Numbered from the stretch's first letter, positions 17,566-26,822 are shown. The stretch: 51,078 nt of DNA from an uncultured Sphingobacteriaceae bacterium (GCA_946887045.1 CAMPKC010000030.1:1-51078); one strand, 5' to 3'. Made by a program: numbers and translations. Notes: generated from the letters alone by a model not told the origin.

Positions 17566-20079
17566 ATGAAATCTCTATCTCTTTTAATAATCAGTATTTT
17601 TTGTGCAAATTCTTTGTGGGCTCAAATGCCTGTTGGTGCTTCGCCAACTATCACCGGAAGGATTTCGGGTACAATCGTCGACTCAGTTACGCAAAAGCCT
17701 TTGGATTACGTGTCTGTCGGCTTAGGCAGGGTAAGTTCAACAAAGAGTACCAATGGCGCAATCACTGATGCCAGGGGTGTTTTCAAAATCGATAACGTTG
17801 CCCCGGGAACTTACAAGCTTACTTTGAGTTTTATGGGATACCAAACAAAGGTGGTTTCTTCGGTTACCACTACGCCCGCAAAACCCGATCTGAATCTGGG
17901 GAAAATAATTTTGACGCCTACCGCAACCGCTTTAAAAGAAGTCGAAGTTACCGGACAAGCGGCATTAATCGAAAATCGGGTTGATAAAGTGGTTTACAAT
18001 GCTGAGAAAGATGCAACCGTATCAGGAGGAAATGCGGGAGATGTACTGAGAAAAGTGCCCATGGTTTCTGTCGACCAGGATGGTAATGTTTCGTTACGCG
18101 GAAGCCAGAATATAAAAGTGTTAATTAATGGGAAGCCATCAGGTGCAATGGCAAGTAATGTAGGGGATGCAATGAAAATGCTACCCGCTGATCAGATAAA
18201 AAGTGTGGAAGTAGTTACAAGCCCATCTGCTAAGTACGATGCCGAAGGCTCGGCAGGCATCATAAACATCATCACCAAAAAAAGTAACATGTCCGGGGTT
18301 AGCGGTTCTGTTAGTGGCGGGCTGGGTACCCGTCAAAACAATGGAAATGCGAATCTGAATGTGAACCAGAATCGTTTAAGCATAAGCGGTAATTTTGGAG
18401 GAAATTATACCTGGCCACAAATTAGTACTGTTAACTTTGAAAGTTCGGATTCAAATAATCAATCCAGCAGATCGCAAATCGGAGAGAGCGAAACGAAGCG
18501 ATATTCAGGTATGGGTTCAGGAAATGTAAGTTATGATTTCAATAGCTCAAATAGTATTTCATCAGGTGTAAGATTTAATCAGGGTGGTTTTACAACGGAC
18601 GGAACTTCGGCCAATATCAATAATTTTCTAAATAGCACCCAGCAGCAGCAGAATCACAACTATACAATTACGAACAACTCGGAAATGCAGTTTGGCGGGT
18701 TTGACTGGAACGGTGATTACACTCATAAATTTAAAAAAGCCGGGAATGAGTTTACCGTGGCAGGACAGTGGAGCCATGGCAAACACCAGACCGACTATAC
18801 CACTCTTTATAGTTCATTTAACCCAAATCAGATTGCTTCCAATGATGGTATAAACGATGAATATACCATTCAGGCCGATTATTCTTTGCCCTTTAATAGT
18901 AAAATAAAACTCGAATCGGGTATTAAAACCATCATACGGGACATTACAAGTAACTCGCTGGTGAAAGTGGCTAATGCTAATGGAGTGTTCGAGTTAAGCG
19001 ATCTAATGTCGAATGACTATCTGTATAATCAGAATGTGTACTCAGGATATTCAGTATTGAGTTTTCAGTTGCCGAAAAGTGTAGGATTGCAGCTTGGTGG
19101 CCGAGTTGAGAATACACAGATAGAAGGTCAGGAGAATTCACCAAATCCAGGCTTTGACCCTTTTTCTAATAGCTATACTAATTTCATCCCGAGTTTTGCA
19201 TTATCAAAAACTATAAAAAGTAATACTTTTAGGTTGAGCTATAGCAAGCGAATTCAACGTCCCAGCCTGCAATTCTTAAATCCTTTCAGGAATACCAGCA
19301 ACAACATATCCCATAGTATGGGTAATCCTAACCTTTCTCCGGAAGTTTCTCAAAGTGTGGAATTTAATTTTTCAACCTTTGTGAAAAAATCCGTGATCAA
19401 TACTTCTTTATATTATCGGCATACAGATGATGTTATTGAAAGCTTTGTAAAGCCCGACTTATATGATGACGGTTCAGGCGGAGATCCTATTCCTGTTTCT
19501 CTCACAACATTCGATAACATCGGTAGAAATAATTCTTTTGGTGGAAGCTTTTTTGGTCAGATATCTCCGGCTAAAGCTTTAACCTTCAGAACCAACCTTA
19601 ATTTATTTAGTTATAAGCCTCAGGCAACAACCGAATTTCAAAAGGCAAGTGCGAACATAGGCACACAGCTGTTGTATAATGCGTTTCTGAGTGGATCAGT
19701 AACAATGCCCAAAGGGTTTGTAACTGAAACGTTTGTAATTATAAACTCTCCGCGACGCACATTTCAGGGAAAGAATCCAGCATTTAACATGTGGATACTT
19801 TCGCTAAACAAGCAAATTTTAAATAAAAAGGGAAAGATCGGTTTAAATATCATCGATCCTTTTAATGAGCGCAAGAACTTTAGAAGTGAGATAAATAGTG
19901 CCGGCTTAGTTCAGAAAAGTAATTTTTCCATGCCCTTTCGCTCTGTGGGCCTTAATTTTAGCTGGCAGTTTGGTAAAATGAACTTCAACGCCCAGCAACC
20001 AAAGAAGAAACGCGGCGTAAATAACGACGACCTAAAGCAAGATGGAGAAAGTGGTCAGGGCGGCGGCCAGGGTATGTAA
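17566..20079 (+). CDS. TonB-dependent receptor-like outer-membrane beta-barrel protein
   Basis: The 837-residue protein starts with a signal peptide (MKSLSLLIISIFCANSLWA, cut near residue 19). A carboxypeptidase-regulatory-like Ig domain follows at about 28-115 (SGTIVDSVTQKPLDYVSVGL), then a plug domain at about 125-235 (LRKVPMVSVDQDGNVSLRG and AEGSAGIINIITKK), then a large beta barrel. The C-terminus carries a Lys/Gly-rich tail (QPKKKRGVNNDD, ending GGGQGM) instead of the common aromatic barrel end. This fits the outer membrane beta-barrel (OMP_b-brl_3) family rather than SusC, which needs a SusD partner that is absent here. The substrate is unknown. The BtuF-like neighbour is tempting for a cobalamin link, but a terminator and a separate promoter lie between. 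Confidence 0.9.
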   Translation: MKSLSLLIISIFCANSLWAQMPVGASPTITGRISGTIVDSVTQKPLDYVSVGLGRVSSTKSTNGAITDARGVFKIDNVAPGTYKLTLSFMGYQTKVVSSVTTTPAKPDLNLGKIILTPTATALKEVEVTGQAALIENRVDKVVYNAEKDATVSGGNAGDVLRKVPMVSVDQDGNVSLRGSQNIKVLINGKPSGAMASNVGDAMKMLPADQIKSVEVVTSPSAKYDAEGSAGIINIITKKSNMSGVSGSVSGGLGTRQNNGNANLNVNQNRLSISGNFGGNYTWPQISTVNFESSDSNNQSSRSQIGESETKRYSGMGSGNVSYDFNSSNSISSGVRFNQGGFTTDGTSANINNFLNSTQQQQNHNYTITNNSEMQFGGFDWNGDYTHKFKKAGNEFTVAGQWSHGKHQTDYTTLYSSFNPNQIASNDGINDEYTIQADYSLPFNSKIKLESGIKTIIRDITSNSLVKVANANGVFELSDLMSNDYLYNQNVYSGYSVLSFQLPKSVGLQLGGRVENTQIEGQENSPNPGFDPFSNSYTNFIPSFALSKTIKSNTFRLSYSKRIQRPSLQFLNPFRNTSNNISHSMGNPNLSPEVSQSVEFNFSTFVKKSVINTSLYYRHTDDVIESFVKPDLYDDGSGGDPIPVSLTTFDNIGRNNSFGGSFFGQISPAKALTFRTNLNLFSYKPQATTEFQKASANIGTQLLYNAFLSGSVTMPKGFVTETFVIINSPRRTFQGKNPAFNMWILSLNKQILNKKGKIGLNIIDPFNERKNFRSEINSAGLVQKSNFSMPFRSVGLNFSWQFGKMNFNAQQPKKKRGVNNDDLKQDGESGQGGGQGM

Positions 20080-20097
20080 TGCTTAAATAACAAAAAT

Positions 20098-20133
20098 AAA
20101 AATGCTGTTCGCTATTTGCTCACGGCATTTTTT
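20098..20133 (+). terminator. Terminator after the outer-membrane receptor gene
   Basis: An 11-bp stem with one G-U pair (20098-20108 with 20122-20132) and a T-rich 3' arm, 19 bases past the receptor stop. It spans the alternative TTG start of the next gene, which argues against that start. Confidence 0.7.
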
Positions 20134-20144
20134 GTTTTGAATTG

Positions 20145-20152
20145 TACCTTTG
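20145..20152 (+). promoter_or_regulatory. -7 promoter element of the BtuF-like gene
   Basis: TACCTTTG fits TAnnTTTG and ends five bases before the ATG at 20158, predicting a leaderless mRNA. Confidence 0.5.
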
Positions 20153-20157
20153 CACAA

Positions 20158-21084
20158 ATGCCAGAAAAAAAAATCATATCACTTCTTCCCGCCGCCACTG
20201 AAATTGTTTGTGCACTAGGATTGAAAGATCAATTAGTTGGCCGCTCACACGAATGCGAATCCCCTGAAAGTATCGTCAGTTTGCCTGTTTGTTCTTCTGC
20301 GAAATTTATTTCCGGTTCTTCAAGTGCAGAAATTGATAAGCAGGTAAAGGATATTTTATCCGAGGCCTTATCTATTTATACTATTGATAAAGAGGCTGTT
20401 AAGATATTAGATCCTGCCGTAATTATTACCCAGGCGCAGTGCGAAGTTTGCGCAGTGTCTTTAAAAGATGTCGAACAGACTTTACAGGATGTTTTGGATA
20501 ATAATGTTGAAGTAATTTCACTGAATCCCAGAGACCTTAAGGATATTTTCAACGAGATTATTTCCGTTGCCGAAAAGTTAGGTGTTAAAGAAAGGGGTGA
20601 GGCCTTTGTGGAAGAACTTCATGAGCGCTGTGATTTAGTTCATCACAAATTGAAGTTTGTCGAGCAGCGTCCTACTGTCGTTTGTATTGAGTGGCTTTCA
20701 CCCTTAATGATTGCAGGTAACTGGACGCCTGAATTGATTCAGATCGCTGGAGGATCTCCCTTACTTGCCGAAAATGGGAAACACTCGGGCTATGTTGAAT
20801 TTTCTGCGATTCTGGCTGCAGATCCGGATATTCTGGTCATCGCTCCATGCGGATTTCCGATGGACAGAACTTTACAGGAAATAAATTTATTGCTCGAGTT
20901 GCCGGGCTGGAATGACTTGTCGGCTGTGAAAAACAACAAGATTTATATTGCAGACGGAAATCAATATTTTAATCGTTCTAGTCAGAAGGTAGTTGATACT
21001 GTAGAGCTGCTGGCAGAAATTATTCATCCAAAGCAATTTGTTTTTGGTTATGAAGGGAAAGGCTGGCTGAAATTTTCGACTTAA
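20158..21084 (+). CDS. BtuF-like cobalamin-binding/helical-backbone metal-receptor protein
   Basis: The protein (308 residues from the ATG at 20158) starts MPEKKIISLLPAATEIVCAL and has the BtuF/FepB-type fold signatures GLKDQLVGRSHECESPE, CIEWLSPLMIAGNWTPEL and AADPDILVIAPCGF. Such proteins bind vitamin B12 or related corrinoids and deliver them to a BtuCD transporter. No btuC or btuD is nearby. From this ATG there is no signal peptide. A TTG start at 20116 would prepend LTAFFVLNCTFAQ, which resembles a signal-peptide core, but that stretch lies over a terminator and the promoter. I favour 20158, with the location of the protein unresolved. Confidence 0.85.
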   Translation: MPEKKIISLLPAATEIVCALGLKDQLVGRSHECESPESIVSLPVCSSAKFISGSSSAEIDKQVKDILSEALSIYTIDKEAVKILDPAVIITQAQCEVCAVSLKDVEQTLQDVLDNNVEVISLNPRDLKDIFNEIISVAEKLGVKERGEAFVEELHERCDLVHHKLKFVEQRPTVVCIEWLSPLMIAGNWTPELIQIAGGSPLLAENGKHSGYVEFSAILAADPDILVIAPCGFPMDRTLQEINLLLELPGWNDLSAVKNNKIYIADGNQYFNRSSQKVVDTVELLAEIIHPKQFVFGYEGKGWLKFST

Positions 21085-21096
21085 ACTACATTTCCT

Positions 21097-21999
21097 ATGA
21101 AATCACAATTAAGATTCTTTTCATTAAGCTTAGTCGTAGCTTTTTTAAGCGTTAGCGTATCTGTACATAGTCAGATAAAACCGGAGGCCCAAACGGGATT
21201 ACTTTGGGAAATAAGTGGCAAAGGATTAAAAGAGTCATCCTACTTATTCGGGACGTATCATCTCGTAGGAAAGAGTTTTCTCGACACCTTGCCTCAGGTA
21301 ATCAATCAAATAAAAAAGGTAAAGTCAGTTGTCGGAGAACTTGTTATGGAAGATGAGGCCTCGATGGCTCAGAAACTGATGCCTCTTATGCTGCTTAAAG
21401 ATAGTACACTTGATAAAATCCTTTCCGCACGGGAATTTGCAGAAGTTGATTCCTTTTTAAAAATAAAAACCGGAATGACTCTGAGCATGCTGAACGGTCT
21501 AAAGCCTTCTGCGGTTCAAGTTACCCTGATTGCCTTTCTTTTGCCTAACAATATTACTCCCCAGAATCCGGCATTGGATATGTATTTTCAAAACGAGGCT
21601 AAGAGTTTGAAAATAAATGTCGTAGGGCTCGAAACATTGGAAGAGCAGGGGGCATTTTTGTTTGATGCCCCAATAGAACGGCAGAAAGAGTTGTTGCTCA
21701 AAACTGTACGCGAAAGTGAAAGAATGAAAGGAGACATAAAGGAACTGTTTGAAAATTACAGACGTCAGGATCTCAAAGCGATAGAATCGGCTTTTCTAAA
21801 AAATGAAGATTATACAGTTCAGGAGATGAACGATTTGCTCTCTAAAAGGAATAAGGCCTGGGTGCGGGAAATGCCAGAACTGATGATAAACGGTCCCGCT
21901 TTTTTCGCTGTGGGAGCAGGTCATTTAGTTGGCGATAATGGCCTGATTACCCTGCTGAAAAATCTTGGATATACTTTGAATCCTATAGCGTTGAAATAA
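21097..21999 (+). CDS. TraB/GumN family secreted protein
   Basis: The 300-residue protein has a signal peptide (about 1-25, MKSQLRFFSLSLVVAFLSVS...) and the family hallmarks YLFGTYHLVGK at 49-59 and FFAVGAGHLVGDNGLI near the C-terminus. The paired GTxH and GxxH elements are the putative metal-binding residues of the TraB/GumN (Tiki-like) clan, some of which are metalloproteases. No specific substrate can be given. It starts 12 bases after the BtuF-like gene and is probably in its operon. Its stop is one base from the stop of the convergent monooxygenase gene. Confidence 0.88.
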   Translation: MKSQLRFFSLSLVVAFLSVSVSVHSQIKPEAQTGLLWEISGKGLKESSYLFGTYHLVGKSFLDTLPQVINQIKKVKSVVGELVMEDEASMAQKLMPLMLLKDSTLDKILSAREFAEVDSFLKIKTGMTLSMLNGLKPSAVQVTLIAFLLPNNITPQNPALDMYFQNEAKSLKINVVGLETLEEQGAFLFDAPIERQKELLLKTVRESERMKGDIKELFENYRRQDLKAIESAFLKNEDYTVQEMNDLLSKRNKAWVREMPELMINGPAFFAVGAGHLVGDNGLITLLKNLGYTLNPIALK

Positions 22000-22000
22000 A

Positions 22001-23008
22001 TCAGGCTATTTCGAACGCATGTGCGAGTAATTCGTAAGATTTTATTCTATCCTCAAAATTGTGAGTAATTGTTACAATAACCAATTCATCAACATCATAC
22101 GCCTCAGCTAAAGCACTCAGCTTCGTTTTTACCTGCTCCGGTGTTCCCGAGACCATCCTCTGTCGGTTAAATAATATTCGTTGTTGTTCTGCCTCAGAAA
22201 ATTGCAGGTCTTTTATGTCATTATAGGAAGGTATTCCTTCGGAAATTGCCTGTTCGATTCTCAGAAATTGTACGTCCATTACTCTTTGCAGTTCCATCGC
22301 CTTTTCTTCTGTTTCTGCACACATTACAAATAATGCAACATTTGCTAAGGGCTCCTGAAGTTGTGCAGACTGTTGAAATCTATCGCGATACATTTTAACC
22401 GCTTCTGCACCGCCAATAGGATTGATAAAATGTGCAAAAGAAAAAGCCATGCCAAAGTGCGCAGCAAAAAGGCCGCTTTGTCCGCTCGAGCTTAATACCC
22501 ATAAAGCAGGTGCCGTCTCCGCTAAGGGTATAGCCTTTATTCTCTCATTATAATCATCATATTGCGTTGGCAGATCAAGATAATGTTGCAGATCTATCAG
22601 TTGCTGAACAAAGTCTTTTTCGTTGAAATTATTGGACGGATTTAAAACAGCCGCGGTTATTCGATCACCTCCCGGTGCTCGCCCTATTCCCAGATCAATT
22701 CTTCCCGGAAATAAAGTTTCAAGTGTTCTAAAGTTCTCTGCGACCTTTAATGCACTATGATTGGGGAGCATGATCCCACCCGATCCCAGCCGGATACGTT
22801 TAGTTTGCGTCGCCAGATAGGGAATTAAAACTTCAGGTGCCGACCCCGCCAGACTTCCGGTGTTATGATGTTCGGAAAGCCAGTATCGTGTATAGCCCAA
22901 TTCATCGGCGCGTTTTGCCAGTGTCAGGGTTTCTTGTAACGCTTGTTGTGCTGTTCCGCCTTTCCTTACCGGCGATTGGTCCAGAATGCTTAATCTAACT
23001 TTTTTCAT
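22001..23008 (-). CDS. Luciferase-like (LLM class) flavin-dependent oxidoreductase
   Basis: The 335 residues from the ATG at 23008 (MKKVRLSILDQSPVRKG) match the bacterial-luciferase-like monooxygenases of the MsnO8/YhbW type. Typical elements are RYWLSEHHNTGSLAGSAPEV (about 46-65), LPNHSALKVAENFRTLETLF, GRIDLGIGRAPGGD and WVLSSSGQSGLFAA. The family uses FMNH2, supplied by a separate reductase, and oxygen on varied substrates. A TTG at 23026 could add six residues but fits the family less well. It is divergent from an old-yellow-enzyme gene 123 bases away, so both flavin enzymes may share a control region. Confidence 0.92.
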   Translation of the reverse strand: MKKVRLSILDQSPVRKGGTAQQALQETLTLAKRADELGYTRYWLSEHHNTGSLAGSAPEVLIPYLATQTKRIRLGSGGIMLPNHSALKVAENFRTLETLFPGRIDLGIGRAPGGDRITAAVLNPSNNFNEKDFVQQLIDLQHYLDLPTQYDDYNERIKAIPLAETAPALWVLSSSGQSGLFAAHFGMAFSFAHFINPIGGAEAVKMYRDRFQQSAQLQEPLANVALFVMCAETEEKAMELQRVMDVQFLRIEQAISEGIPSYNDIKDLQFSEAEQQRILFNRQRMVSGTPEQVKTKLSALAEAYDVDELVIVTITHNFEDRIKSYELLAHAFEIA

Positions 23009-23131
23009 AAGGATATTTGGTAGCAAAGGTCAGATTTTGGTTGGTTTGAATAGATAGCATATCACAATATGGCAAAAGTTTGACCTGAGACAAACCTCAA
23101 TGATTAATCTTTGTCTTACTAAATAATGATT

Positions 23132-24193
23132 ATGGCGTCCCTTTTTTCACCCCTGCAGATTAAAGAAGTACAGTTTAAAAACAGAATAGGCGTTTCTCCG
23201 ATGTGTCAGTATTCGAGTGTTAATGGATTTTCCAATAATTGGCATTTAGTACACTTGGGTAGTAGGGCGGTAGGCGGTGCTGGATTGGTTATGGCCGAAG
23301 CAACCGCGGTATCGCCGGAAGGCAGAATAACTCTTTCTGACTTAGGCATCTGGAGCGATGATCATGTTTCGGGACTGAAAGAAATTACCGGCTTTGTTCA
23401 TGCTCAGGGCAGTGTTGCGGGAATACAACTGGCTCATGCCGGTCGTAAAGCAAGTACAATTGAACCATGGAAAGGTGGTACCGCAATTCAGATAGAAAAT
23501 GGCGGTTGGAGGCCTGTAGCTCCAAGTGCAGTTGCCTACTCCGAAAAGTATATTCCTCCTTCTGAGCTGTCTTTAGTGGAAATACATCAGGTTATTCAGG
23601 ATTTTAAATCAGGGGCTTTTCGGGCCTTGCACGCTGGTTTCAAAGTTTTGGAGATTCATGCTGCTCATGGTTACTTAATTCAGGAGTTTTTATCTCCTTT
23701 ATCTAACATCAGAACTGATAACTATGGCGGATCTTTTGAGAATCGTATCCGGTTTTTAGTTGAAATTATACAGGCAATTAAAGAGGTGTGGCCTGCGGGT
23801 CTCCCTTTATTTGTGCGCATCTCTGCGACTGATTGGACGGAAAGAGGTTGGGATATCGACGATTCTGTCAGATTAGCTTCTGTACTGTCCGATGAAGGAG
23901 TAGATTTAGTCGATTGTTCCAGTGGTGGAAACGTGCCAAATGCGAAAATTCCGGTAGCTCCCGGATATCAGGTGCCTTTTGCTCAGGTAATCAAGGAGAA
24001 TTCTGCAATGCTGACTGCCGCCGTAGGATTTATAATCCAGGCTGCACAGGCTGAAGAGATTATTTCATCTGGTAAGGCTGACATGGTTTTTCTTGCACGG
24101 GAAATGTTAAGAGATCCTTATTTTCCATTACACGCAGCCCAACAGCTTGGCATTGAGGTACAATGGCCGCCTCAATATCAGAGAGCTAAATAA
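23132..24193 (+). CDS. Old yellow enzyme family NADH:flavin oxidoreductase (YqjM/NamA type)
   Basis: This FMN-dependent ene-reductase reduces activated C=C bonds with NAD(P)H. The 353 residues start MASLFSPLQIKEVQFKNRIG. The YqjM-type cysteine is in VSPMCQYSS. The substrate-binding His pair is in LEIHAAHGYLIQEFLSP. The FMN site includes NIRTDNYGGSFENRIRF and the C-terminal DMVFLAREMLRDPYFPLHAA. Length and motifs fit the thermophilic-like OYE subclass. ATG at 23126 is two codons upstream and equally possible by sequence. The physiological substrate is unknown. Confidence 0.93.
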   Translation: MASLFSPLQIKEVQFKNRIGVSPMCQYSSVNGFSNNWHLVHLGSRAVGGAGLVMAEATAVSPEGRITLSDLGIWSDDHVSGLKEITGFVHAQGSVAGIQLAHAGRKASTIEPWKGGTAIQIENGGWRPVAPSAVAYSEKYIPPSELSLVEIHQVIQDFKSGAFRALHAGFKVLEIHAAHGYLIQEFLSPLSNIRTDNYGGSFENRIRFLVEIIQAIKEVWPAGLPLFVRISATDWTERGWDIDDSVRLASVLSDEGVDLVDCSSGGNVPNAKIPVAPGYQVPFAQVIKENSAMLTAAVGFIIQAAQAEEIISSGKADMVFLAREMLRDPYFPLHAAQQLGIEVQWPPQYQRAK

Positions 24194-24225
24194 ATTATTT
24201 GCTCGCTTACTATAGAGTTTAAAAC

Positions 24226-24251
24226 AAAAAAGGTGACTCGATGGCCACCTT
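24226..24251 (-). terminator. Terminator of the L,D-transpeptidase gene
   Basis: On the minus strand AAGGTGGC/GTCACCTT (24244-24251 with 24230-24237, one G-U pair) with a six-base loop is followed by TTTTTTG, 22 bases after the gene's stop. Confidence 0.85.
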
Positions 24252-24272
24252 CCTGTTAATACTATATGTCTT

Positions 24273-25091
24273 TTATAAAGTCGCCATTGCCTGATTTGCA
24301 GACATAAAGCCATTGATAGCTGCTTCAGCGTTTAAAAAGTCGGATTGTACCGGTTGACTATAAATAAACAACGCGGTTTTTCCTTTTATCGTTTTGATGA
24401 TTTCACCTGTAAGCTCAACCGGAAGTGCAGGGCATCCGTGGCTTCGACCTAAATAACCATTTTGATTTACGAAGCGCTCACTTACATAATCTGCGCCATG
24501 CACTACTATCGCACGAGCAAGCGCATTTGTGTTAGATCCTTTGTCTAATCCGTTTAATCTTAAAGATAATCCGTGTTTGCCAAAATAAGTGTCATCAGTA
24601 ACATAAAATCCTAAACTGCTTTGATGTGATTCGGCAGTGTTTGAAAAGTTAGTAGCCATTAATCCGCCACTGCCTCTTCCATGGGCAACAAGTGTATGAT
24701 ATAACAATTTTTTACTTCCTAAATCTACAATCCATAAACGCTTTTGGCTGCTTGGCTTGCTAAAATCAACAATTGAAAGTATTTGCTTGTCGTTTGATAT
24801 TTTGAAATTACTTTTAAGATTATAATAACCTGTTATTGCTTTTTTGTAAACATCAAAGTTCAATGAAGCCTCTTTTAATCCGGCTGATTGGTAAATTTCA
24901 TTGATATGATCGTTAAATAATGTCTCTGCAGAAACAGTTTCAGAAACAATGGTAGATTGAATGTTTACTTGTTCCTGTGGAGCGGGCACATTTGAAATTA
25001 CTTCTTTTTCTTTTAAACCCCAGCCAATCGCGGGTACACTTAATGTTAAAATTACATATGCAGCTCCGCGAAATATCCTTCTCTTCATCAT
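24273..25091 (-). CDS. Murein L,D-transpeptidase catalytic-domain protein
   Basis: The 272-residue protein has an N-terminal signal or anchor (about 1-25, RGAAYVILTLSVPAIGWG). The C-terminal catalytic domain carries the HGADYVSERF stretch and the nucleophile Cys220 in GRSHGCPALPV, the S/T-x-G-C-P arrangement of YkuD-like enzymes. By length it belongs to the YkuD_2 type of murein L,D-transpeptidase-like proteins of Bacteroidota. It should act in the periplasm on peptidoglycan cross-links or on anchoring of proteins. Substrate specificity is unknown. It has a consensus -7 element at 25161-25168 and a clear terminator, so it is a single-gene unit. Confidence 0.9.
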   Translation of the reverse strand: MMKRRIFRGAAYVILTLSVPAIGWGLKEKEVISNVPAPQEQVNIQSTIVSETVSAETLFNDHINEIYQSAGLKEASLNFDVYKKAITGYYNLKSNFKISNDKQILSIVDFSKPSSQKRLWIVDLGSKKLLYHTLVAHGRGSGGLMATNFSNTAESHQSSLGFYVTDDTYFGKHGLSLRLNGLDKGSNTNALARAIVVHGADYVSERFVNQNGYLGRSHGCPALPVELTGEIIKTIKGKTALFIYSQPVQSDFLNAEAAINGFMSANQAMATL

Positions 25092-25160
25092 ATAAATTTT
25101 CCTCAGTAAATTGTTGCGTAGAGTTTATTCGATATAGTTTTCTTTTAGGTTTTTGTGTTA

Positions 25161-25168
25161 CAAAGATA
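25161..25168 (-). promoter_or_regulatory. -7 promoter element of the L,D-transpeptidase gene
   Basis: Read on the minus strand, TATCTTTG matches TAnnTTTG. A TTTA lies exactly where the -33 TTTG would be (19-base spacer). The predicted leader is about 60 bases. Confidence 0.6.
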
Positions 25169-25275
25169 CGTAAAAAGCCTTGGTTATTAAAGTATTAGTA
25201 TCAAACTAATGTCATGTTCGGCGACCTATCTATTCGCGTCTCATTCCGCTTATTAAACACAGAATCGGCTGAAAT

Positions 25276-25317
25276 ATTGTTTTGTCATTCCGAAATTTTT
25301 CGGAATGACAAAACAAT
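25276..25317. repeat. Perfect 20-bp palindrome downstream of glyS
   Basis: Arms 25276-25295 and 25298-25317 are perfectly complementary around a two-base TT centre, with the core GTCATTCCGAAA and its complement. It lies seven bases past the glyS stop on the minus strand and could end glyS transcription, but its length and GTCATTCCG core look more like a dispersed palindromic (REP/MITE-like) element. The flanking 25169-25275 holds no other supported feature. Confidence 0.75.
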
Positions 25318-25324
25318 GAGAATA

Positions 25325-26803
25325 TTAGCTAAGTAAATTTTTCCAGCTTACTAGTCCGGCAATCAATTTGTCAAGTTCGCCTACTGCTACGCGTTCCTGA
25401 GCCATTGTATCGCGGTGTCTGATGGTAACAGTATTATCTTCGAGGGTCTGATGGTCTACCGTAATACAGAACGGTGTGCCAATTGCATCCTGTCTGCGGT
25501 AGCGTTTTCCGATAGCGTCTTTCTCTTCGTAAACAATGTTATGATCAAGCTTAAGGCTATTCATGATCTCTTTGGCCTTTTCAGGAAGGCCGTCTTTTTT
25601 TGTCAGCGGGAAAATTGCTGCTTTTACCGGGGCCAGGCAGGGGTGAAGCCTCAGAACAACCCTGCTGTCTTTTTTGTCGCCTTCACTTAAGTCTTCTTCT
25701 TGATAAGCGTTGATCATTGTTAACAAAAACATGCGATCAAGGCCGATGGATGTTTCAATTACGTATGGGATATAATTTCCAATGGGCTTTCCTTCTTCGT
25801 TCAGATCATTATCAAAATACTGAAGTTTCTTACCCGAATATTGTTGATGCTGGCTTAAATCGAAGTCGGTGCGGCTATGTATACCTTCAACTTCTTTAAA
25901 TCCGAAAGGAAATTCAAATTCGATATCGACTGCTGCATTTGCATAATGAGCAAGCTTAGTATGATCGTGAAAACGATATTTTGCAGGATCTGTGCCCAAG
26001 CCTTTATGCCATTTCAAGCGTGCTTCTTTCCAATATGCGTACCATTCCATTTCGGTGCCGGGGCGAACGAAAAATTGCATTTCCATTTGCTCGAATTCGC
26101 GCATACGCATGATGAATTGGCGGGCGATAACCTCATTTCTAAAAGCTTTTCCGATTTGCGCAATCCCGAAAGGGATCTTCATCCTGCCGGTTTTTTGAAC
26201 GTTTAGATAGTTCACGAAAATTCCCTGAGCTGTTTCCGGACGCAGATAGACAAGGTCTGCATCATCTGCAACAGCACCCATCTGTGTCGAAAACATTAAG
26301 TTGAACTGTCGTACATCGGTCCAGTTTCTTGTGCCTGATACCGGACAAGCAATTTCATGCTCAATAATTAAATCGCGCAACACGGTTAGATTTTCGGCTT
26401 TTAAAGCAGCATCCATATCCGATTGTAGTATCGATGCTTTCTCCGTTTTGCCGTCTTTTTCGTATCGGGCAATTTTGTCTTCAAGCAACTGATCGGCACG
26501 ATAACGTTTTTTTGAATCTTTATTATCGATCATCGGATCGCTAAATCCATCAACGTGACCAGAAGCCTTCCATGTTGTGGGATGCATGAAAATTGCGGCA
26601 TCAATCCCTACAATGTTTTCGTGCATTTGAACCATTGATTTCCACCAATAGGCCTTAATATTATTTTTTAGTTCTGCTCCATTTTGCCCATAATCATACA
26701 CAGCACTTAAGCCATCGTAGATTTCGCTAGACTGGAATACAAATCCATACTCTTTAGCGTGGGATATAACGTTTTTGAACAGTTCGTCGCTATTTTTACT
26801 CAT
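25325..26803 (-). CDS. glyS: Glycyl-tRNA synthetase (single-chain, class II)
   Basis: Charges tRNA-Gly. The 492-residue protein is of the eukaryote/archaeal-like alpha-2 type: GLSAVYDYGQNGAELKNNIK near the N-terminus, class II motif 2 around IGKAFRNEVIARQFIMRMRE, motif 3 near YVIETSIGLDRMFLL and a C-terminal anticodon-binding domain (DSRVVLRLHPCLAPVKAAIF onward). The insertion between motifs 1 and 2 carries CPVSGTRNWTDVRQFNLMF. It is the sole gene of its unit. Its -7 element ends seven bases before the ATG at 26803, so a leaderless mRNA is predicted. Confidence 0.98.
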   Translation of the reverse strand: MSKNSDELFKNVISHAKEYGFVFQSSEIYDGLSAVYDYGQNGAELKNNIKAYWWKSMVQMHENIVGIDAAIFMHPTTWKASGHVDGFSDPMIDNKDSKKRYRADQLLEDKIARYEKDGKTEKASILQSDMDAALKAENLTVLRDLIIEHEIACPVSGTRNWTDVRQFNLMFSTQMGAVADDADLVYLRPETAQGIFVNYLNVQKTGRMKIPFGIAQIGKAFRNEVIARQFIMRMREFEQMEMQFFVRPGTEMEWYAYWKEARLKWHKGLGTDPAKYRFHDHTKLAHYANAAVDIEFEFPFGFKEVEGIHSRTDFDLSQHQQYSGKKLQYFDNDLNEEGKPIGNYIPYVIETSIGLDRMFLLTMINAYQEEDLSEGDKKDSRVVLRLHPCLAPVKAAIFPLTKKDGLPEKAKEIMNSLKLDHNIVYEEKDAIGKRYRRQDAIGTPFCITVDHQTLEDNTVTIRHRDTMAQERVAVGELDKLIAGLVSWKNLLS

Positions 26804-26810
26804 GATGCTA

Positions 26811-26818
26811 CAAATATA
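26811..26818 (-). promoter_or_regulatory. -7 promoter element of glyS
   Basis: On the minus strand TATATTTG matches TAnnTTTG and ends seven bases before the start codon. Confidence 0.55.
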
Positions 26819-26822
26819 AACT

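Noticed and set aside
25877..26206. Plus-strand open frame of 109 codons
   Set aside because: Antisense shadow of glyS with no recognisable motif.
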